Positions 23,935 to 35,700 of a DNA stretch of 64,000 nucleotides are shown one piece after another (the stretch's first letter is position 1; the number at the start of each line of letters is the position of its first letter). The notes beneath the pieces were generated by a model. It searched no databases. It was not told the DNA's origin and saw nothing but the letters and a program-made list of their open reading frames with translations. Source of the stretch: Girardinichthys multiradiatus (lineage: Eukaryota; Chordata; Actinopteri; Cyprinodontiformes; Goodeidae); contig NC_061806.1 of assembly GCF_021462225.1 (NCBI RefSeq), positions 27,734,144 to 27,798,143 on the forward strand, given 5' to 3'. The position numbers and the translations under genes were made by a program.

Positions 23935-24330
23935 AATGCGGAAAAAACATTTTCATACTTTTTTAATACTTCTTCTCATTGTTTTTATGTAACAACCACA
24001 AACCTTTGTGTATTTTATTGGAATTTTATGTGTAAGACCAGGATAAAGTAGTGCATAATTGTGAAATGAAAGCGAAATGATTTTAACTTTTTTACAAACA
24101 TAACATCTGTGAATTTGTGTTCAGAATCACTGTTATAACCCTAAACACTCCATCCCCAAAGTGGATGGAGTTGCTGCCTTTAACCAGCAATTAATAAGAA
24201 CAAAGCACCCTCCATATGGTCTGAAAGGTCTAAAAGACATACGATAAAAAATCAAGCACACTTCACAACAATTTTTAGCAATTTACTACAAAAAAAACTG
24301 TCCCCAAGTTTTCAGCTAATAGCTCTTCAT
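23935..24330 (+). repeat. 5' end of a fish Tc1-like family
   Basis: 'acaaccacaaacctttgtg', then 'tattttattggaattttatgtgtaagacca' and 'taaagtagtgcataattgtgaaatgaaagcg', is the terminal region of a common fish Tc1 family. The family's N-terminal coding part appears separately at 32890-33065. Here the sequence degrades after about 24130. Confidence 0.52.
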
Positions 24331-26399
24331 GGGTCTCCTTGTTGGTGCAGAAGTAGTGTTTATGTCTTTCTACTTGTTTGAATTGTCAAGCATTCAACCA
24401 AATAAATGGAAAGATACTGTGTTTCTGGGAAAGACAACCTGTAACAAGGTTAAGGAGCTTAAAACAATCTTTCTTCTGAAAATAGGTGGGTGCTGGACTA
24501 AAAGCCAAAGAAGGACGACAGACATTCAGAAAGGCAGAGGAAAAGACAAAAAAAAGAAGCAAATGAAACAAAACTCTAAACCTTTTAACTAATGTAGGGT
24601 ATGGCAAGTCACCATCAAAACTCCCCATGAATAGAAATTAACTGGCAGCTTTGTATAGCGAGACTAGCTCAGTCAAGATGAATTCCAACAAACTAGAAGC
24701 TGATGATTTAGAGTAAATTACAACTGATTGACCTCTTGAGACTCTGCCAAGAACTTGTCTGGCCAACAATATTTGTTATTTCTAAGGTTTCTAGTCTAAC
24801 AACTGCTTAAAGTGTAGAATTTCATATATATTTACCTGAACTATGCCAAAATATGAAAAATGTTAGATTACATGCATGGCTTGACTGTGGCTGCTTCTTA
24901 GTCAGGTCCACACCACCAACCCCAGCGGCTGACTGCTGAATGACACACACCATCAGCTTCTGATGGGGGGGAAATAACTCCAACAATTTTCCCACAACTC
25001 ATTTAAAATGATTTAACACCAAGCAATATTACTCAGCTCTTAGGAGTTAAAAGTGATGTATGGATGTTGCTTTTTTCAAATGCCAGTAGGGAAGTACAGA
25101 GTACGGTTGACATGTTTTTCCTTTTTGGCATTTTATTCTCCCTTTGCGATCAAGTCAACTGATTTGTGTCCGAGCAATAGTTTCTCTATTTTTTGCTAAC
25201 GGAACTACCTGCAGTAAATGTCCAAAGGTATTGTGTGCATGTATCATTAAAAGACTGTTATATTATCATCTTTAGAATGCAACAAGATCCCCTTTAAAAG
25301 GGTATAATGTTTTAGTGGCCCCACGCCACTCATTATAGGTGTTAGAAAAAGCTCAATGTCTGTCTAAACTACTAATGTTTCAAAGACCATAGGCACTTGA
25401 ACAATGGAGCAAGTGGAGCAACCGTTACCCCATATTTAAAAGTGGGGAGAAAAGTTATTTTTTTGCTCCTCTGATTTTTTACTTAAAAGGTCTGATAAAA
25501 CCCTGCAGTCTGACATAGTTATGAAGTCTTGATCAATTTGTATTTTATCTTTTTGAGAACAGATATTAGAAATAATTGGTAAGTTGGAGCCAGACCCTCC
25601 CTGTCCTCTGAGTTGGTTTGCTTGAAATCCCCCCCTGTGCACCATGGTCCGATTTGGAGATAAAAGTCGCTTCATCTCAGCATGATCTGTTCACTTGGAC
25701 AGTAATGGGGAGCAAACATAAATGGATCTGTAGTGTTACAACAGTGCTGCATCTCTCACACTCATGGAAAATCTGCTAAAATAGAACAGAAAACATCACA
25801 CTATACTGCATTTTTTCGGGCAAAGGCTGCCCATACTTGCGAAATGCGCAGCAGAATCGTGAAGGCGCTTTGTTGCAGTATTGCTCCCCGCCAATGAACT
25901 AACATCATTATAGTTACACTTTTTTTTTAAACTAAACTTAGCTCTAATTTCTTTAAATTGTTTTTTTTATTTATTTATCATATAGCTAAGACAGCATCAA
26001 CAGGTAAACAAGTATTTTCTGGCTACTCCTGCATTAAAGCCAAATTTCTCAACATACTAAACTACATCAACTCCCAAGTAAAGCTTCATTGGGTATGTAT
26101 TTATAGTGAAAAATGCTTACATTTGTCATTCCTAAGTTTTTTCCACAGATTGCTTGGTTTTGGTGGTTTTATAACATAATCAGGCACCCAAAGATATTTA
26201 TGTTCAGTTTAGACATAACTATGCAACCAGCTCATGAGATCATATGCAATACTGGCTCAATAACAATGAGATGAGAAAAAAAATGTCCAGTCCAGGTTTG
26301 ACTTGTCGACATATTGAAGTTTTCATGCTTGTCCCTGTTGATGTAGGTCTTGATACCAAAAAGCGATAATAATGCTGACAAATGAAGTCAATATGTTAA
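24331..26399. other. No gene recognised
   Basis: AT-rich DNA. The frame at 24329-24592 is Lys-rich at its end because of an A-rich stretch and has no domain. Nothing else was identified. Confidence 0.55.
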
Positions 26400-26446
26400 C
26401 TTAGGTTTGGGAGCAGGGCCACGCCTCAACCACATCTCTAAAGGAT

Positions 26447-26525
26447 GTGAAGGATGAGTGAGCTGGGTATAAGTAGACAGCAGTCTACCTATACCCAGCT
26501 TATACTCAGCTCATCCATCCTTCAC
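26447..26525. repeat. Imperfect long palindrome around a TATA-like box
   Basis: The left arm starts GTGAAGGATGAGTGAGCTGGGTATA and the right arm ends with its near complement. The centre is 'tagacagcagtcta', and the right arm has about a dozen extra bases, which look like a partial duplication of the 'agctgggtata' element. Confidence 0.85.
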
Positions 26526-26560
26526 AGTCTGTCACAGACTTTCAACCCCTCCCTCTCTCA

Positions 26561-26599
26561 GATAGAGGGAAGAGGTTAAATTAACCTCTTCCGTCTATC
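26561..26599. repeat. 19-bp inverted repeat with 1-nt centre
   Basis: GATAGAGGGAAGAGGTTAA at 26561-26579 is followed by one base and its reverse complement with a single mismatch at 26581-26599. It follows the 26447-26525 palindrome closely. A third, smaller one (agtctg-tca-cagact) lies between them at about 26526-26540. Confidence 0.95.
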
Positions 26600-26910
26600 T
26601 CCTTTTCATCACATAATCCTCATCCCATCATCCTCATCCTTTGCCTTCCTCTTCATCACCCTTATTCCTACTTCCTCATTTTTCATCCTCTCCTCTTTAT
26701 TGCAGGTTCCATCTGGAGGGGTCCTAAGTGGGCTCGGGGAAAAAGGCATTTCCTGAAGACTACACCCCCATGCTGAGTCTCCTCCTCCCAGGCCTTCAAT
26801 CAAGTCTCCCCAGATGACCCATTCTCAGTCCCAGTTCATCCATCCATTTGAACTCATTCCTTCAATAAACTGTTATTCTCACATCTTTGTGGTGTGGTCC
26901 TTGCTAGTGA

Positions 26911-28283
26911 AATAAAATGAGGATTATATTGTGCTAATCTCTATTAAGAGTTGAAGTTTGATCAGGTAAAGTCTTAAACTGTGATGATCCAGTGATGAAT
27001 ATCCTTCCAAACTGATTCTGTGAATAAAAGCAGCTAAGCTCAGATGTTATTGCATCAACAGGAGGAAACCTTCTTCTCTCCAGTCTCAGTCGCACTTCTC
27101 TTTCTTGGAAAAATTAGAAACCTTCGGATAACTGCATGACCACTGAGAAGAGACACTTTGAGAACAATCACCTGACATTTGTGCCCATCACTGAGCTATG
27201 ATTTACCTATTTTTGGCATAAGAATTAGTAGTGTCAAGTTTTGCGAAGTGGACACAGATAGTGTGAAATACAGAAGAAATACAAATAAATCTGCTTGTTT
27301 TTTTAACATAAACATGTTAAATTATAATGGAATTTTGGGACATAATGCCTGTAGTTTTTATAGTATGGATACGTATTTTTTCAAAAAGCCTGCAGCCAAG
27401 AATTTGCCTTGAGAAAAGAAATCTCAAACGTCTTTGAAAATATATTACATGCGCTCAAAGACAAAAAAGAAAACCTTTTGCATAGGAACACCATAACTGG
27501 ATAGGAACCTTTGACCAAATACAGAAGCATTTTTCATTTTTCTCTCCAACACCATTCCTGGAACATCAGGATGCCAGCCCACTTTCCAAAGTGAAGAGAA
27601 TTATGCAGTATTACAGTGCTTTGTTTATCTGCCATTGCGTTTCTTAAGAATGACACTTTTTACTGTTGATCTTCATCTTGCCAGGCAGTATGGCTCAGGA
27701 AATAACCAAAGCTCTTCGCCCTGTTGAGTCTGAAACAAATAAGTAGTTTTTAGGTGAAACAGCTCTCCATCTCTCCACTTATTCTGTTTATTTTATTCTT
27801 AGCTCATTTCTCTGAGGACAATTTGATGGCCACAAAACAGTTTTCGGTGCAGCGAGCCATGGCCTGTTGTTTGCCGCTGCTGATGATTTAGACACTGAAG
27901 CCTGAGCTGCTGCTGCGCACATCTAGCATGAACAGCTGGAGTGAGAACATTTATGAAATCAGATGAAAATGGGATTTTTATCAAGCAATAAGTATGTATA
28001 AAGAAAGAATTTCAAATTGTTAAGTTTACATTTTATTCACTTTTTGCATCCCTTGTTTTGCTAATATGACTTCTCTTTGTTTATTATTGTTAGTTATTTT
28101 TGCAGAAATCTTCATTTGATTATTTTACCATCTTGTGATGATCATTTTTTTTTTCTGGTGACAGTATCTGATTATCTCAAGAAAACATTTGTTTTATTGA
28201 ACAAGATAATTATGGTGAGAGTTTGTGTCTGGTTTACTTGATCACATGTGATTAAAGCTTTAATGACTGCTGGAGTGGATCTA
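26911..28283. other. No gene recognised
   Basis: AT-rich DNA without recognised repeats or coding blocks. Confidence 0.55.
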
Positions 28284-29851
28284 CAGGTCCTTCTCAAAAA
28301 ATTAGCATATTGTGATAAAGTTCATTATTTTCCATAATGTCATGATGAAAATTTAACATTCATATATTTTAGATTCATTGCACTCTAACTGAAATATTTC
28401 AGGTCTTTTATTGTCTTAATACGGATGATTTTGGCATACAGCTCATGAAAACCCAAAATTCCTATCTCACAAAATTAGCATATCATTAAAAGGGTCTCTA
28501 AACGAGCTATGAACCTAATCATCTGAATCAACGAGTTAACTCTAAACACCTGCAAAAGATTCCTGAGGCCTTTAAAACTCCCAGCCTGGTTCATCACTCA
28601 AAACCCCAATCATGGGTAAGACTGCCGACCTGACTGCTGTCCAGAAGGCCACTATTGACACCCTCAAGCAAGAGGGTAAGACACAAAAAGAAATTTCTGT
28701 ACGAATAGGCTGTTCCCAGAGTGCTGTATCAAGGCACCTCAGTGGGAAGTCTGTGGGAAGGAAAAAGTGCGGCAGAAAACGCTGCACAACGAGAAGAGGT
28801 GACCGGACCCTGAGGAAGATTGTGGAGAAGGACCGATTCCAGACCTTGGGGGACCTGTGGAAGCAGTGGACTGAGTCTGGAGTAGAAACATCCAGAGCCA
28901 CCGTGCACAGGCGTGTGCAGGAAATGGGCTACAGGTGCCGCATTCCCCAGACCTGGGCTACAGAGAAGCAGCACTGGACTGTTGCTCAGTGGTCCAAAGT
29001 ACTTTTTTCGGATGAAAGCAAATTCTGCATGTCATTCAGAAATCAAGGTGCCAGAGTCTGGAGGAAGACTGGGGAGAAGGAAATGCCAAAATGCCAGAAG
29101 TCCAGTGTCAAGTACCCACAGTCAGTGATAGTCTGGGGTACCGTGTCAGCTGCTGGTGTTGGTCCACTGTGTTTTATCAAGGGCAGGGTCAATGCAGCTA
29201 GCTATCAGGAGATTTTGGAGCACTTCATGCTTCCATCTGCTGAAAAGCTTTATGGAGATGAAGATTTCATTTTTCAGCACGACCTGGCACCTGCTCACGG
29301 TGCCAAAACCACTGGTAAATGGTTTACTGACCATGGTATCACTGTGCTCAATTGGCCTGCCAACTCTCCTGACCTGAACCCCATAGAGAATCTGTGGGAT
29401 ATTGTGAAGAGAACGTTGAGAGACTCAAGACCCAACACTCTGGATGAGCTAAAGGCCGCTATCGAAGCATCCTGGGCCTCCATAAGACCTCAGCAGTACC
29501 ACAGGCTGATTGCCTCCATGCCACGCCGCATTGAAGCAGTCATTTCTGCAAAAGGATTCCCGACCAAGTATTGAGTGCATAACTGTACATGATTATTTGA
29601 AGGTTGACGTTTTTTGTATTAAAAACACTTTTCTTTTATTGGTCGGATGAAATATGCTAATTTTGTGAGATAGGAATTTTGGGTTTTCATGAGCTGTATG
29701 CCAAAATCATCCATATTAAGACAATAAAAGACCTGAAATATTTCAGTTAGTGTGCAATGAATCTAAAATATATGAATGTTAAATTTTCATCATTACATTA
29801 TAGAAAATAATGAACTTAATCACAATATGCTAATTTTTTGAGAAGGACCTG
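28284..29851 (+). mobile_element. Young Tc1 element, copy C (1568 bp, short form)
   Basis: The element runs from CAGGTCC at 28284 to GGACCTG at 29851, flanked by TA (28282-28283 and 29852-29853). TIRs of 200 bp lie at 28284-28483 and 29652-29851. Its length is identical to copies A and B. It carries the same 42-bp deletion relative to copy D. Confidence 0.98.
28612..29574 (+). CDS. Tc1 transposase, 320 residues (copy C)
   Basis: This is an open DD34E transposase frame colinear with copy B. Asp134, Asp224 and Glu259 are present, as is the N-terminal helix-turn-helix pair. Like A and B, it goes from IPQ113 straight to TWATEKQ, missing the 14-residue basic linker of copy D. Private changes include Val30-Arg31 ('EISVRIG'), Asp74 ('EKDRF'), Trp83, Thr178 in the 'WGTVSAAG' strand between the first two catalytic residues, Gly230 after the second Asp ('PAHGAKT') and Tyr296. 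Because each short copy has its own substitutions on top of one shared deletion, the deletion is older than the last round of jumping. Activity is uncertain. Confidence 0.95.
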   Translation: MGKTADLTAVQKATIDTLKQEGKTQKEISVRIGCSQSAVSRHLSGKSVGRKKCGRKRCTTRRGDRTLRKIVEKDRFQTLGDLWKQWTESGVETSRATVHRRVQEMGYRCRIPQTWATEKQHWTVAQWSKVLFSDESKFCMSFRNQGARVWRKTGEKEMPKCQKSSVKYPQSVIVWGTVSAAGVGPLCFIKGRVNAASYQEILEHFMLPSAEKLYGDEDFIFQHDLAPAHGAKTTGKWFTDHGITVLNWPANSPDLNPIENLWDIVKRTLRDSRPNTLDELKAAIEASWASIRPQQYHRLIASMPRRIEAVISAKGFPTKY

Positions 29852-30029
29852 TAGGCGAAGCATGAATGTGAAATCGTGGTTGTTGCAGATAAAAATCGTT
29901 TTTCTAACTGAAATTTTTTCTAGATTGAGAAAAACAAGGTTAACTCCTCTGCTTTAACCAATAACTGCTCAAACAAAATATATTACCATCTTAGCAGCAA
30001 ATCTGTTTCTATTCTTTTGTAATTACAAT

Positions 30030-30510
30030 TTGTAAGACAATGGTGAGGGCAGCACTGGCGATGAAGGCAAGGTGGATGGAGATGGTGAATTAGACTATTC
30101 CTCTAATGATGAAGATGCCATCTGGGGTGGAGATGATGATTCAAAGGTAAAATTTGTTTAGATAGATTCATAGTGTCACTGAAACCCACCCCTGTCTTGC
30201 ACAAACACAGCTGATTTACTTTGAATTATGCCTCTTCAAGAGATGATGATAGCGGTGCCGATACGAAGGGTAGATGCGCTTCAAGATAAAGACGATGGAG
30301 ACTGAGATCTTAAAGGAGGTTCCTGCTCTGACGAAGAATATGGTGGCTTAGAGTAGATGATGGAGGTAAAGATAAAGATGTGATATTGCAGCTTTGACTG
30401 CTCAGGTGAAGACTGTTGCTTTCGCGAAGATGAAGGCATCCCTGGGGAGATGATGCAAGCTGCTCAAATGGAGATGACAAGGATGAAGCAGGTTGAGCCA
30501 GGGCTGTGGC
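30030..30510. other. GAT/GAA-rich, acidic-coding-like tract
   Basis: From about 30038 one plus frame stays open for about 37 codons and is rich in Asp, Glu and Gly (for example 'DGDGELDYSSNDEDAIWGG' in degraded spelling). It ends at a good splice-donor-like AAG|GTAAAA at about 30145-30152. Further GAT-rich blocks follow at 30241-30480 but with stops. It may be an old exon, a degenerate trinucleotide repeat, or part of an unknown element. No family recognised. Confidence 0.3.
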
Positions 30511-30853
30511 TGTAGCAGTGGCCTGTATGTAGGTATTAGATCACAAGCACAGAGCTTGACCTAAGAAGAATGATGAGATGTCTGGATTTACAAGAGACAG
30601 CCATGACTGGACCCTAGCAGACAGAAGGTGATGCATCAACTAGACCAAAGGCCAAGTCCTATCACGACAACATCTTGATGTTTTATGTGCATTTCTACAA
30701 TTCCCCCGATATAATGAACAACCAACTGTGCATAGATCTAACACTGATTATAAGCACTCTTGATTAAAAGTCAAAATTTGTAGATAGGTTCATAGTGTGT
30801 CTGAAACCCACCACTGTCTTGCACAAACACAGCTGATTTACTTTGAATTATGC
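30149..30853. repeat. Pair of ~82-bp direct repeats 620 bp apart
   Basis: The segment from 'aaatttgtttagatagattcatagtgt' to 'tttgaattatgcc' at 30149-30232 recurs with few changes at 30773-30853. The two copies bracket most of the GAT-rich tract. They could be a segmental duplication or short terminal repeats of an unknown element. Confidence 0.9.
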
Positions 30854-31799
30854 CACTATTACCACAGCACATGCACATAGTCAAACACAATCTCTGAGGC
30901 AAACACAAACAGTATACCCAATTGCCAATGATATATGCCACCAATACAGACAACATTGATTAGTACAGCATAGTAGCAATAAATAGCTTCCTGTCAACTG
31001 TATATTATTTTGCTCTGGGTGTGTGCAAAGATAGTCAGGACTGTGATAAGTTTAATACATTGTACAACCAACCTTGCATTTGCATTTTTGTGAGTGTCCT
31101 TGATGTCCTTTGTTCAATTCCCCTATAACTATAAATACTGACTGCAACTGATTCATTTGGTCACACACACACAAACACACACACACATACAGCCATAACT
31201 ATAATTTGTGTCTAATTGCGACACCCTGCCCAAGGCACCACGCTATTTATACATGCATCTCCGATCATGCTAAATAAACTGCATCAACACAAAACCCAAA
31301 CACACACAGCTCTATTACATGCACTAACATGCATGCCTTTATGTATGTATTATTGCCAGTACGGTAGTACTGGTTCAACCAGAGAGTGAGGTTGGAGGTC
31401 ATTCAAATGTCAACAGGCATTTACAACATCTGGGACCACATAAAGTGGTAAAACTCATGTATGCCCATACATACAGTCCAATATCAGGTGCAAGCAAATA
31501 GCTAGAGTTAAAGTTAGAGTGCTAGTATTTAACGTGTAATTTTTTTCATTATCTACACGAATAGTCCACACTTATGTTACCTCTCTTACAGAAAAATAAA
31601 CACATGAAGTTCATGTTTTCTTAAATGTATACATGAATGAAACAGGTGGTTCTGTGTTTCACACGTTATACTAACAAAGAGCACTAGTGAAAATAAGTAA
31701 AGCAAAATGTGTACCGTAAAAAAAGAGAAAAATATATTTACTGTACATGTGGGAAAATTTCCTCATGAAGAAGTCTACGCTTTACCACATGATTTTCAT
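30854..31799. other. No gene recognised; CA run at 31161-31192
   Basis: An interrupted (CA)n microsatellite lies at 31161-31192. The rest is AT-rich without a recognised element. Confidence 0.6.
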
Positions 31800-32110
31800 A
31801 GACAGCTACACAACCTGTCACATGTAACATACTTGTTACAACACAATTTAGTTACATATGTGTTTCAAATTTTGCAACACAATTTAATCAAGACCAGTGA
31901 TTCACATGTTACTACCCAACATAGTGTATATATAGACATTTCACATGTCGCAACATTACAATGTGTATTTGACATTTTACAACATAATTAAAGTTAAAAA
32001 TATAATTCACATATTACAATGCAAGAACATGTCCCAATATGTTGCTTATGTATAAAACATGTTTTACATCTGTGGCATATATCAAATGTGATTTTTAGCA
32101 TGTGATATTT
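31800..32110. repeat. Diverged tandem-like repeat with CACATGT motifs
   Basis: Words such as cacatgt, ttacaacacaattta, gcaacacaattta, cgcaacatta and tttacaacataatta recur at spacings of about 40-60 bp, in alternating orientation with acatgt and tgtgatatttcacat. This looks like an old, diverged satellite array or a cluster of small palindromes. A 94-codon frame at 31707-31991 runs through it and ends in a His/Asn-rich repeat for that reason. Confidence 0.5.
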
Positions 32111-32889
32111 CACATCATGTGGTTTTGGACATTAGAAGTTCATCTGTTAGTTTTTTTTTAACTCTGGCCTTTACACAAGGCTTTTAATCCTCACTCAGGT
32201 TCTTATCTCTTCAAATGCAATATACAGTATGCACTAGATCTCAGGAACAAGGAATAGTAAAGCTTTTGCTTTCATAGCTGAACAAATGCCTGTGGGGAAC
32301 AAGCCCTATAGGCATGCATTGTGACAGAGTTTGAAAAATCCCAGAGGCACCGCTTTCATCTGAGTCACAGTTATGGGTAGATTTAATGACCCTTGGTATT
32401 TTTCAGCATGTAGCAGATAAATCAAAATGAAAAACCTAAAGCAACCCAACTTCCTGATCTGTCAGCTCCTGTCAGATTTGCCTCCAAGCTCCAGGTGAGC
32501 TACCTGGACCTCTGACATCTTTCCTCTGAGTAAAGGGGGAAAAGCTGTGAAATTCAATTTAATACTAACTGCTGTATCACATTATCCACTATCTGATGAT
32601 TGTATATTTAAGAGAGCATCAGCCAGGCTTCCTGAATTGAACAGGTGATAATCTGTTTTTTCTTTTACATTCAAGAGAATAATCCTCAATGTGTGACACA
32701 AATCCTGAAGCTGGATTAGCGCTAATTGATGGCGAAGAAACATTGCAGACAGGTCAGAAAAAAGATGGGACAAGTTTTGGATCATAGGTTAGGTTATAAA
32801 ACAGCATCCAAAGCTTTAACTGTTACTTAGAGCACTGTTCAATTCATCATCTGAAAATGGAAAGAGTATGGCTCACCTGCAAACCTACA
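32111..32889. other. No gene recognised
   Basis: No repeat class or coding block identified. Confidence 0.5.
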
Positions 32890-33065
32890 AACACATGGCC
32901 TACTTCTACATCTGACAGACTGGGTAAGCAAAGCATTTATCAGAGCAACAGCCAAGAGACCCATGGTAACTCTGGAAGACCTGCAGAACTCAGAAGTGAT
33001 TAAAGCACAAATACAAATCAAAACCAAAACATCCAGGATCATTACAGCATCTCTCAGGTCCACTG
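32890..33065 (+). pseudogene. Tc1-like transposase remnant, DNA-binding part
   Basis: 'gactgggtaagcaaagcatttatcagagcaacagccaagagacccatggtaactctggaagacctgcag' corresponds to the segment between the first and second DNA-binding folds of a common fish Tc1 family (the A-T-K-R-P-M-V-T-L-E-D-L-Q type run). It is a short, isolated fragment. Confidence 0.55.
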
Positions 33066-34972
33066 CCAGGTTTGTGATGTTTTCTAATAAAAAAATATGC
33101 TAAGCTGCTTTTTTATGCCTGAAACGTCTTATTTTGTCCTCCACTCATCCAGTTTTCTCTTTTTTTAAGAACGAACGCCAAAACATGTTACCATAATCAG
33201 ATGTGAGAAGAGGGCAGAAAATGAGTGAAAAACTTGTCAAATTTAAAAGAAAAAAATGAAAGGATCTTTAGGCAGCCTGGATAATTATTATTTTCCAACC
33301 TGTTATTTAAAACCACTTTATAAAATTAATGTTTCCTTGAAACTAAAACATGTAAACATAAGAAATATTTCCTAAATCGTTTTTTTTTCTGTAACCTTTT
33401 GATAATCTATTTCTGTGTCTTTTTTTATTTGGATGAAGGTCAACATTTGCATGTTCTGAAGCAGCACCAATTTGGGAATAAGGAAAAAAAGAATGATAAA
33501 AAGAAAAAATGAACAGAGTAATTGTTCAATTGCTCACTGCGATTGTTCTCATCTAAACACATACAGACATTATATATTTTTTTGTTAGTTAAAATGTTTT
33601 TACCAGTAAGACAGAGCAGGCGTATTCTGAAGATTTGGTTCCTGACTTTCCATGGGTTGCTGCTGTTGTTTTCTTACATTTTATCACAGCTTCAGAAACA
33701 GAAAATGTTTTTTGAAACTTTTGATGCTTTTATTCATATTCAATATTTCATATTATATCAGAAAAAGTCTGTCTGTCTTTCATTTTACATCCAGTGTTAA
33801 GTATTATTTGCTTGCTTAGACCAAGCCAATGTTGCCCGACAACTCAGCTGCACTTACGAAGAAAACTATTTATCTTCTCTGAAAGACACTTGTAGGTGTG
33901 TGATTCAAATTAGCTGATTTAGGAAAAACATATTTGCTTCTTTTAACCTTACAATTTTTTTAAATTTGCCTAGAAACATAAATACATTGAAGATATACAA
34001 TTTTGCCGTTTTCTAAGTCTTTTCTTTGAACTTCTTTCCCCATTCACCATCACCTCTGTTAGGAATTCACTTCTGCCTCTATTTGCTCTTTACTGCATTC
34101 AAACCGAAAAATATGAGTAGGGTTAATATCCTAAATTCTCATAAAAAATCACATGTGGATGCAGTATGAATGAATATTTCTGAAATACAAAAACTGCATT
34201 TTGTAATTAAATCCGCTTTTCTGTGTCATATACAGTGTTTTGCACAACAAAGGTAAATGTAAAAACATAACTAATGTAAATGTTGCCTTAAGTACCTTGT
34301 AGGGATATTATTAAGGATATTATTAAAACACAAAGAACCAGAGTCATCAGTAGTGTTTGTTTGTGTCTTTGACAGAGAGGATGAAAAGGTGCAAGATGGA
34401 CTGCTGATAACAACCTAAATCAAAGACAGTTTAGGTACTTTGAGTCATTTTCTCTAAATGCAGCATTTTTCACTTTTTGACCTACACAATGTGAACATGT
34501 GTTCTCTAGAAAACAGATATTAGAACAACATTAGAAAAACACTCAAACTCAGGCCCACAAAGCATTAAAACATTGGTCTTTGCCCCCAAAGGAACAAATG
34601 TTAACCAGATCCGGAAGGTCTGGGTGGAGGCAAATCCAGGGTGGATGAATTTATCTTTTAATAAAACAATGTCTCTGTTTCTTATCAGTAGGTCCGCATT
34701 ATTTTGAGTATTTTGCTAAATAATTCAAACGGTACCAAAAATTTGTCAAAAATAAACTAAATTTACTGAATGTGTTTGGTTGATTTCACAATCCTCTCAA
34801 GGCCGAGGTTATCCCTGATCGTTGTGTACTTTTTTTTCCACCATGTTTTTCCTTCCACTAAACTTTCCTTTAAAAATGCTTGGATAGACCGCTCTTCTTT
34901 ATCAATGACCTTTTCTGGTTTACCCTCCTTGTGGAGCCAAATATTGTCTGCTGGCCTGTACAACTAAAAAGA
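33066..34972. other. No gene recognised
   Basis: AT-rich. The frame at 33522-33800 is hydrophobic and unfamiliar. Nothing else supported. Confidence 0.55.
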
Positions 34973-35216
34973 TGTGGCTCAAGAGTAGTTGTCAAGTAGA
35001 GAAGTTGCCCTGCAGTCTGAAAGTTGTGGGTTCAATAACAGCTTCCTGTTACACGTCAATGTGCCCATAGGTAAGGTATTTAACCCCTAGTTGCCCACTC
35101 TAAAGAGTGGCGCATGATTGGGTGTGATTGGGTAATTGTAGGTCTAGTGTAAAGTGCTTTGAGTAGTCACTATGAGTAGAAACGTTCTATATAAATTCGA
35201 TTAATTTACCATTTAA
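34973..35216 (+). repeat. tRNA-derived SINE
   Basis: An A-box-like TGGCTCAAGAGTAG at 34975-34988 and a B-box-like GGTTCAATA at 35029-35037 mark an RNA polymerase III promoter. The body continues with 'taaggtatttaacccctagttgcccac', 'gggtgtgattgggt' and 'gtgtaaagtgctttgagtag', and ends 'tctatataaa...ttaccattta'. This is the arrangement of a very common fish SINE. The B box has lost the usual GGTTCRANNCC ending, so it is probably not transcribed. Confidence 0.68.
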
Positions 35217-35224
35217 TGTAGTCA

Positions 35225-35425
35225 GTCTTCACCATTAAACATTTCTGTATTAAAGATACTTTTGATTGTTTTTGTTATATTCTAAATTTCAGTTTTCATG
35301 TGGTATTAGATCAAATTCTTAAAGTATATCGATGTGTGTGTAATGAATTAATACAATATGAGTTTTACTTTTTGAATTAATTACTGAATAAAATAATCTT
35401 TTTGCTGATATTGTAAAAGATGCTA
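35225..35425 (+). repeat. Tc1-like 3' TIR remnant
   Basis: 'gtgtaatgaattaatacaatatgagttttactttttgaattaattactgaataaaataa' resembles the 3' TIR of the Tc1 family whose TIR is also seen at 62580-62775. It sits immediately downstream of the SINE tail. Confidence 0.48.
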
Positions 35426-35499
35426 GCAGTATGACATCAGTACATTATTTTTCTTTTCTTTAAATAATATTTACTGACATTTACAGTGATGTTTTTGTA

Positions 35500-35700
35500 G
35501 TCAGAGAAGAAAATGTCCATCATCGCCTCCAGCAGTGACCAGCGTTTATATGAATGTGTTCACAATGCAACTAGACTGGCACAAACCCCCATCCTGTTGT
35601 TTGGATGCCTATGAGTCTTGGAGTGAGAAGCCTGCTATATGCAGATAACCAAGTGTTGCTGTTCTCCATGCATCACCGAGGATACTGACTGATGCTGCTG
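35500..35700 (+). pseudogene. LINE reverse transcriptase scrap with YADN
   Basis: The reading 'MSLGVRSLLYADNQVLLFS' at about 35608-35667 resembles the catalytic YADD loop of a non-LTR reverse transcriptase, with Tyr-Ala-Asp-Asn at 35638-35649. The second Asp is lost. Flanking sequence is too short and degraded for a clade. Confidence 0.42.

Larger units (their letters stand above)
26400..26910 (+). repeat. Possible solo LTR with TATA and poly(A) signals
   Basis: A 'gggtataagtagac' TATA-like box lies at 26465-26478. A pyrimidine-rich leader follows, then AATAAAC at about 26865-26871 and a 'tttgtggtgtggtccttgctag' end. This spacing of promoter and poly(A) signal is what an LTR would show. Two palindromes sit directly at and downstream of the TATA box. 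No target duplication or second copy was identified. Confidence 0.33.

Noticed and set aside
34973..35216. Functional tRNA gene
   Set aside because: The A and B boxes are SINE-derived, the B box is degraded, and no cloverleaf with a 7-bp acceptor stem can be drawn.
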